63,171 bases of DNA from Acidimicrobiia bacterium (GTDB taxonomy: Bacteria; Actinomycetota; Acidimicrobiia; Spongiisociales; UBA5794). Location: contig JAUVNV010000001.1 in the NCBI GenBank assembly GCA_030599515.1, positions 1 through 63,171 on the forward strand, in the 5' to 3' direction. Shown here piece after piece: positions 59,173 through 63,171 of the stretch (the first letter of the stretch is position 1; every line of letters begins with the position of its first letter). The notes under the pieces were generated by a model that was given only the letters and a program-made list of their open reading frames with translations, had not been told where the DNA came from and did not search any database. The translations under genes were made by a program, and so were the position numbers.

Positions 59173-60675
59173 ATGACCCAACTCGCGCGCATCTCCGCTC
59201 TTGCGATGGCGCTCCTCTCCATCGCCGCGGCCGGCTGCACCAGTCCGGCTCCTCTCGACGCGTCCGCACTTCGCCCACCCGAGGTCGGGCCCCCGACGAT
59301 CGAAGTCGTGGTCCTTGCCGGCGATGATCTGAGCGTGCTCGATGCAGACATCGCTGTAGAGGGGGCTTCGATGTTCGAGACCGAAGAAGGAGTGCCGGCA
59401 TTCATCTGGCCGCAGGATTCGACGACCATCGAGGTGTCTGCTCCAGGATTCGAATCGCAGAGCGAGGTTGCCGATGATCCGCCCAGAGAGGATCGGATCG
59501 AGTTTCGCCTCGAGCCGGTCGTGCTTTCGGGTCGCGTCTCGACTCACCGGGGTATCGCACTGCCCGGTGTCGAAGTCACGCTCGGCGGCGGACACGACGT
59601 GACGAACGACGACGGTCTTTTCGAGATCGTGCGGGCGGAACCGGGGGAGCTTTCTCTCACCCGTCCGACCTGGCAGGATGCGCGTGTCCCGTGGGATGGT
59701 TCGACGAACGAGATCGACACGACGATGGAGCCCCTCGTGGTCCACGGCGTGCGAGTCAGCGGACCCGCGGCAGGTGATCCCCAGCACTGGCAACAACTGC
59801 TTGCCATGGCCGACTCGACCGGTATCAACGCTTTCATCGTGGATGTCAAGGACGAGTTCGGTACGGTGTTCCACGACACGACGGTCGACGGCGCCCACGA
59901 GGCATCTGCGGTGACACTCCAGTACGACCTGTCGGAGATCATCGCAGACATGGATGATCACGATCTCTACAAGATCGCTCGGATCGTCGCATTCCAGGAC
60001 ACGCCGATGGCGAGGACCGAACCCGATCACGCGGTCCTGCAAGCAGGGGGGTCAGATCTGTGGCGCACAGCGAACGGCGACGCGTGGATGGACCCGACCG
60101 ATCCGGTGGCCTTTGAGTATCCCGTAGCGCTTGCAGAAGAGGCTTGTCGTGCCGGCTTCGACGAGATCCAGTTCGACTTCGCATCCTTTCCGTTCGGCGG
60201 CGACGTGTCGACCGCCGTATTCGACGATGAGTACACGGAGGAGATTCGTGTCGCCTCGATTCAGGCGTTCCTGAAGCGCGCCTACCTGGTACTGAGCCCG
60301 CGATGCGGCGTCGCAGCGAGTGTGCTGGGCATCACGCTCGAGTCCGGAACCGATGAGGGCGTCGGTCAGCGTCCGGGCCTCATGTCGCGCACGATCGATG
60401 TTCTGAGCCCGATGCTGTACTCGACGAACTACGGGTCGGGATGGAAGGGCTACGCCAATCCCAACGACCACGCGGGCGACATCGTCGAGTCCGCTCTAGT
60501 GAGCGGCCTTTCACGGCTCGAAGGATTCGCCTACTACCGGCCGTGGCTCCAAACGTGGACGATCCCGGTCTTCGACATTCGGGGAATCCAGAGGAGGGTC
60601 GACGATCGGGTGACTGGGTGGATGCTCTGGTCGAACGCCGCGTCCTATCCGGCCGAGCTGTTGCCTCCGAAGTGA
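59173..60675 (+). CDS. DUF4015-type putative glycoside hydrolase lipoprotein
   Basis: This 500-aa exported protein has lipobox AAGC (Cys22). An N-terminal carboxypeptidase-regulatory-like beta domain (about 75-180, LSGRVSTHRGIALPGVEVTLGG) is followed by a TIM-barrel domain of the DUF4015/putative glycoside hydrolase type with NAFIVDVKDEFG, FDEIQFDFASFPF, VLSPMLYSTNYGSGW and VTGWMLWSNA. Substrate unknown. ATG 59173 is chosen because it begins the signal peptide. Its stop overlaps the uracil-DNA glycosylase start. Confidence 0.82.
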   Translation: MTQLARISALAMALLSIAAAGCTSPAPLDASALRPPEVGPPTIEVVVLAGDDLSVLDADIAVEGASMFETEEGVPAFIWPQDSTTIEVSAPGFESQSEVADDPPREDRIEFRLEPVVLSGRVSTHRGIALPGVEVTLGGGHDVTNDDGLFEIVRAEPGELSLTRPTWQDARVPWDGSTNEIDTTMEPLVVHGVRVSGPAAGDPQHWQQLLAMADSTGINAFIVDVKDEFGTVFHDTTVDGAHEASAVTLQYDLSEIIADMDDHDLYKIARIVAFQDTPMARTEPDHAVLQAGGSDLWRTANGDAWMDPTDPVAFEYPVALAEEACRAGFDEIQFDFASFPFGGDVSTAVFDDEYTEEIRVASIQAFLKRAYLVLSPRCGVAASVLGITLESGTDEGVGQRPGLMSRTIDVLSPMLYSTNYGSGWKGYANPNDHAGDIVESALVSGLSRLEGFAYYRPWLQTWTIPVFDIRGIQRRVDDRVTGWMLWSNAASYPAELLPPK

Positions 60676-61364
60676 GTGCCGTCGATGAACTCGCGCTGCT
60701 GGCGGAAGAGATCGCCGGCTGCCGCCGTTGCCCGCGCCTCGTTGAGTGGCGCGAGAGGGTTGCCGCAGACAAGCGGGCGGCGTTCGTCGACGATGAGTAC
60801 TGGGGGAGGCCCGTTCCGGGTTTCGGCGATCCGCAAGCTGGAGTCGTTGTCGTCGGCCTTGCTCCCGCGGCCCATGGCGCCAATCGGACCGGGCGGATGT
60901 TCACTGGCGACCGCAGCGGCGACTGGCTCTACCGGGCCATGTGGCGGGCCGGTCTCGCGAGTCAGCCCGAGTCATCCGGTCGTGATGACGGACTGACGCT
61001 CTTCGGGGCGTGGGTAACGGCACCCGTGCGGTGCGCTCCACCGCAGAACAAGCCCACGGTCGACGAGAGAGACACGTGTGCGGCGTGGTTCGGACGGGAA
61101 CTCGACATCCTCGAGCCGGTCGTCCTGGTGGCCCTCGGTGACTTCGCCTACCGATCGATCTGGCGATACCTCGGTGCTGCGGGCCACGACCTGCCGAGGC
61201 CGAGACCGCGATTCGCCTTCGGTCTCGAGGTCGCCGTTCCGAATGGCCCGGTGATCCTGGCAAGCTTCCACCCCAGCCAACAGAACACCTTCACAGGGAG
61301 ACTGACGGAAGACATGTTGGATGCCGTGTTCGCCAGAGCGAAGGTACTGAGTACTGAGTACTGA
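60672..61364 (+). CDS. Family 5 (UDGb-type) uracil-DNA glycosylase
   Basis: It removes uracil and related deaminated bases from DNA. The 230-aa protein has Cys residues for a 4Fe-4S cluster (CRRC near the N-terminus), the family 5 motif GLAPAAHGANRTGRMFTGDRSGDWL and the C-terminal motif HPSQQNTFTGRLT. The GTG start overlaps the preceding stop (GTGA). The last residues (KVLSTEY) and stop are encoded by GTACTGA heptamers. Confidence 0.9.
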   Translation: MSAVDELALLAEEIAGCRRCPRLVEWRERVAADKRAAFVDDEYWGRPVPGFGDPQAGVVVVGLAPAAHGANRTGRMFTGDRSGDWLYRAMWRAGLASQPESSGRDDGLTLFGAWVTAPVRCAPPQNKPTVDERDTCAAWFGRELDILEPVVLVALGDFAYRSIWRYLGAAGHDLPRPRPRFAFGLEVAVPNGPVILASFHPSQQNTFTGRLTEDMLDAVFARAKVLSTEY

Positions 61365-61390
61365 GTACTGGGTACGCCGCCGGAGGCGGC
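61344..61390. repeat. GTACTGA heptamers plus hairpin at a convergent junction
   Basis: GTACTGA three times, then GTACTGG (61344-61371), GTAC, and the hairpin GCCGCC-GGA-GGCGGC (61376-61390). The reverse complement matches the menF/menD module at 32099-32120, with the same hairpin followed by GTAC. It contains the stop of the glycosylase gene and ends 8 nt before the M23 gene stop. Confidence 0.9.
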
Positions 61391-61397
61391 CACCGAG

Positions 61398-62006
61398 CTA
61401 CTGGAGCTCTCTCTGGACTTCAGACTCCCGTACCTTCCGCTCCATCGCTTCTTCGAGGAACGGATAGGGATTGACCTTCCGGCCGTCGACGTGGAGTTCG
61501 AAGTGGGTATGGGATCCCGAGTGCTCGGCGTTTCCCGAATCACCGACGAAACCGATGACCTCCCCGGCCTTTACGAAGCTCCCGACCTCGAGGCCCTCGG
61601 CGAAGGCTGCCTCCGGACCACCTTGACCATCGTCGGTGCCGGTCGTGTCGTTGTTGAGATGCAGGTAGTGGCTCGTCCATCCGTCGGCGTGACGGATCAT
61701 GATGTTCCAGCCGGAGAGACGGTTCCATTCGAGGCGTTCAACGATGCCGTCGTCGACGGCGACGACCCAGGTCCCCTTGGGGCTCATGATGTCGGTCCCC
61801 TTGTGTCTGCGCCCGCCGGATCGTGGCGCTCCCCACGTATCCGAGAACCGCACGATCGCGGTTTCGTGGGGGAAGGCTTTGATCACGAACTGCGTAGCCT
61901 CGGTCGGGGGATTGGCCTCGGCCCGTGGTATCGGCAGGATCACTTCGGGAGCGAGGACGGCGGCCGCGATCACGCCGAGCGCGAGTCGTCGAATCGAGAT
62001 AGTCAT
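61398..62006 (-). CDS. M23-family (LytM) metallopeptidase
   Basis: This 202-aa exported protein has a signal peptide (about 1-30, cleavage after RAEA) and one LytM domain. Zinc ligands are in HKGTDIMSP (H-x3-D) and HTHFELHVDG (HxH), so it is probably active on peptidoglycan cross-links. ATG 62006 is chosen because it starts the signal peptide and is preceded by GCAGGGG. It is divergent from sufD. Confidence 0.88.
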   Translation of the reverse strand: MTISIRRLALGVIAAAVLAPEVILPIPRAEANPPTEATQFVIKAFPHETAIVRFSDTWGAPRSGGRRHKGTDIMSPKGTWVVAVDDGIVERLEWNRLSGWNIMIRHADGWTSHYLHLNNDTTGTDDGQGGPEAAFAEGLEVGSFVKAGEVIGFVGDSGNAEHSGSHTHFELHVDGRKVNPYPFLEEAMERKVRESEVQRELQ

Positions 62007-62169
62007 TGAATTGCCCCTGCTGTCCAACGCCGCCGGTTCCTGGCCCGCGGCATCTGGTCTTCTGGTAGCTCGAACCCTGAACCGTAGGTAGAGACTTCGA
62101 ATACTGGGGCCATTTAGCGGAACACGCATCGGTAGCCTCAGCCGTGCTTCCAAGCAGAGGTGATCTCCC

Positions 62170-63171
62170 TTGTCCCACTTCGATCAGGCTGTTTCAAGGA
62201 CAGCAGGTGTGAACGACCCGGCCTGGCGGTCGATGGTCCGTTCTGCCGCGTTCAACGCGTTCTCCGACGGCGCCATGCCCTCCCAGGAGGACGAGATATG
62301 GCGATACGTCGATCTCGACTTCTCTATCGATGACTATCGCCCGGCGGCCCAGGCCGCCGTCGATCTCGGTGAAGATCCGCTGGTAATGCATCTGCCAGAC
62401 CCGATCACGGCCCGCGTCGTCGACGGCTCGTTCATCGGCGATGATCATGTCTCTGGTGGGGTGGTCGTCATGTCGCTCCAGCGAGCGGCAGCCGAGCGCT
62501 CGGACACGGTCGAGGCGACCGTCAATCGTGCGGGGATTGCCGCCCGCGATGACATCTTCAAGGCCGCCACTGCCGCTTTCGGGGGCGATGGGGTGTTCGT
62601 GCATGCCGCTGACGACATTGTTGCGCCGTCCGTGATTGCGATCGACATTCATGCAGGATCGAGCGGCGTGGCCAGTTTCCCCAGTGTCGTCATCGCTGCA
62701 GAGGAACATGCAGACATCTCAGTGGTCGTGCACCTCCGTTCATCTCCTGATGCCGACGCGCTCATCGTGCCTCAGTTTTCGATCGCCGTCGGTAACGGAG
62801 CACGGGTCTCGTTGAGCGTCGTCCAGAACGTCGGCTACGGGGTTCGGTCGATCGGCTCGCTTCGCGCCGAGGTCGGATCAGATGCGCTGTTCCGATTCGG
62901 TGAGATCGGGATCGGCGGCCGCCTCGCTCGGTTGCATCTCGACGTCGGCCTCGAAGGTCGGGGCTCGTCGGTGAACGTGGTGGGTGCCTACTTCGGCGAG
63001 AAGAACCAGATCCTTGACTACCGGTATTTCATGCGTCACGTCGGTACGAACACGCGCTCGGACATGTTCCTCAAGGGTGCTGTCGAAGACGACGCTCGGT
63101 CTGTCTTCACCGGAATGATCCGTATCGAGGAGAGCGGGCAGAAGACCGAGGCCTACCAGACGAACCGCAAC
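62170..63171 (+). CDS. sufD: Fe-S cluster assembly protein SufD (partial, runs off the window)
   Basis: The open frame continues to the last base; 334 codons are visible. The N-terminal region has the SufD pattern AFNAFSDGAMPSQEDEIWRYVDLDF and later the SufBD beta-helix (FAIGNG-like IAVGNGARVSLSVVQNVG, YFMRHVGTNTRSDMFLKGAVED, ARSVFTGMIRIEESGQKTEAYQTNRN). The TTG start is chosen because a strong AGAGGTGAT site lies just upstream and no ATG or GTG fits. It partners with SufB at 55826. Confidence 0.9.
   Translation, partial: MSHFDQAVSRTAGVNDPAWRSMVRSAAFNAFSDGAMPSQEDEIWRYVDLDFSIDDYRPAAQAAVDLGEDPLVMHLPDPITARVVDGSFIGDDHVSGGVVVMSLQRAAAERSDTVEATVNRAGIAARDDIFKAATAAFGGDGVFVHAADDIVAPSVIAIDIHAGSSGVASFPSVVIAAEEHADISVVVHLRSSPDADALIVPQFSIAVGNGARVSLSVVQNVGYGVRSIGSLRAEVGSDALFRFGEIGIGGRLARLHLDVGLEGRGSSVNVVGAYFGEKNQILDYRYFMRHVGTNTRSDMFLKGAVEDDARSVFTGMIRIEESGQKTEAYQTNRN

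Overview
The window is high-GC and reads as a chromosomal segment of an actinobacterium. The gene content points to a deep-branching lineage such as Acidimicrobiia; that placement is inference and no marker phylogeny was run. The evidence is a NucS mismatch endonuclease, an Eis-like acetyltransferase ending in Phe, an F420-type LLM oxidoreductase, the eno-divIC-DUF501-ppx cluster, a DUF222/HNH (13E12-type) protein, and many start codons sitting 6-10 nt after a TANNNT box (leaderless transcripts). I see no prophage, IS element or CRISPR array. No gene-free gap exceeds about 225 bp.

Layout. 1-5753: tRNA-Gln, then glmU-prs-yjbQ and rplY-pth-glpK. 5787-10808: pgsA, an SDR epimerase and mfd. 10998-13102: a DUF222/HNH gene bracketed by repeat arrays, then a ROK sugar kinase. 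13148-18679: a tightly overlapping run of a parvulin lipoprotein, mazG, eno, divIC/ftsB, DUF501 and ppx. 18697-23928: an EF-G paralogue, tRNA-Leu, two small SHOCT membrane proteins and a GGDEF-EAL enzyme. 24111-30726: an ABC-F ATPase, a lipoprotein, a FetB-type permease, a GNAT/ADP-forming acyl-CoA ligase fusion and a CBS-BON protein. 30785-37030: a menaquinone locus (menF, menD, menA, menB, menE). 37155-46580 (minus strand): nitrilase, CHAD, GH57 lipoprotein, M3 peptidase, a degenerate EEP-fold membrane protein and a PQQ-type beta-propeller lipoprotein. 46645-52131: a four-gene chain with start/stop overlaps, made of a BrkB/YihY protein, two ABC exporter half-transporters and a class V aminotransferase. 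52113-55627: a methyltransferase, a flavin-split-barrel protein, an LLM oxidoreductase and Eis. 55826-63171: sufB, nucS, an RpoD-family sigma factor, a DUF4015-type lipoprotein, a family 5 uracil-DNA glycosylase, an M23 peptidase and the start of sufD.

The most unusual signal is not a gene. Short arrays of 7-bp units (GTACTGA, GTAGTCG/CCGACTA, GTAGAAA, CCGGATA, CCAGTCG, CCTGTTG, GCTTGTA; one array has 8-bp units) recur between genes, often beside a small GC-rich hairpin with a three-base loop. They occur at 8 of the 9 convergent gene junctions and at none of the 9 divergent ones, and they often supply the stop codon and last few residues of the neighbouring protein. Two pairs of these regions are recognisably homologous over more than 100 bp: 53410-53537 with 57990-58125 (inverted), and 23962-24103 with 37007-37159 (direct). 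This looks like a family of dispersed mosaic intergenic elements tied to gene 3' ends.
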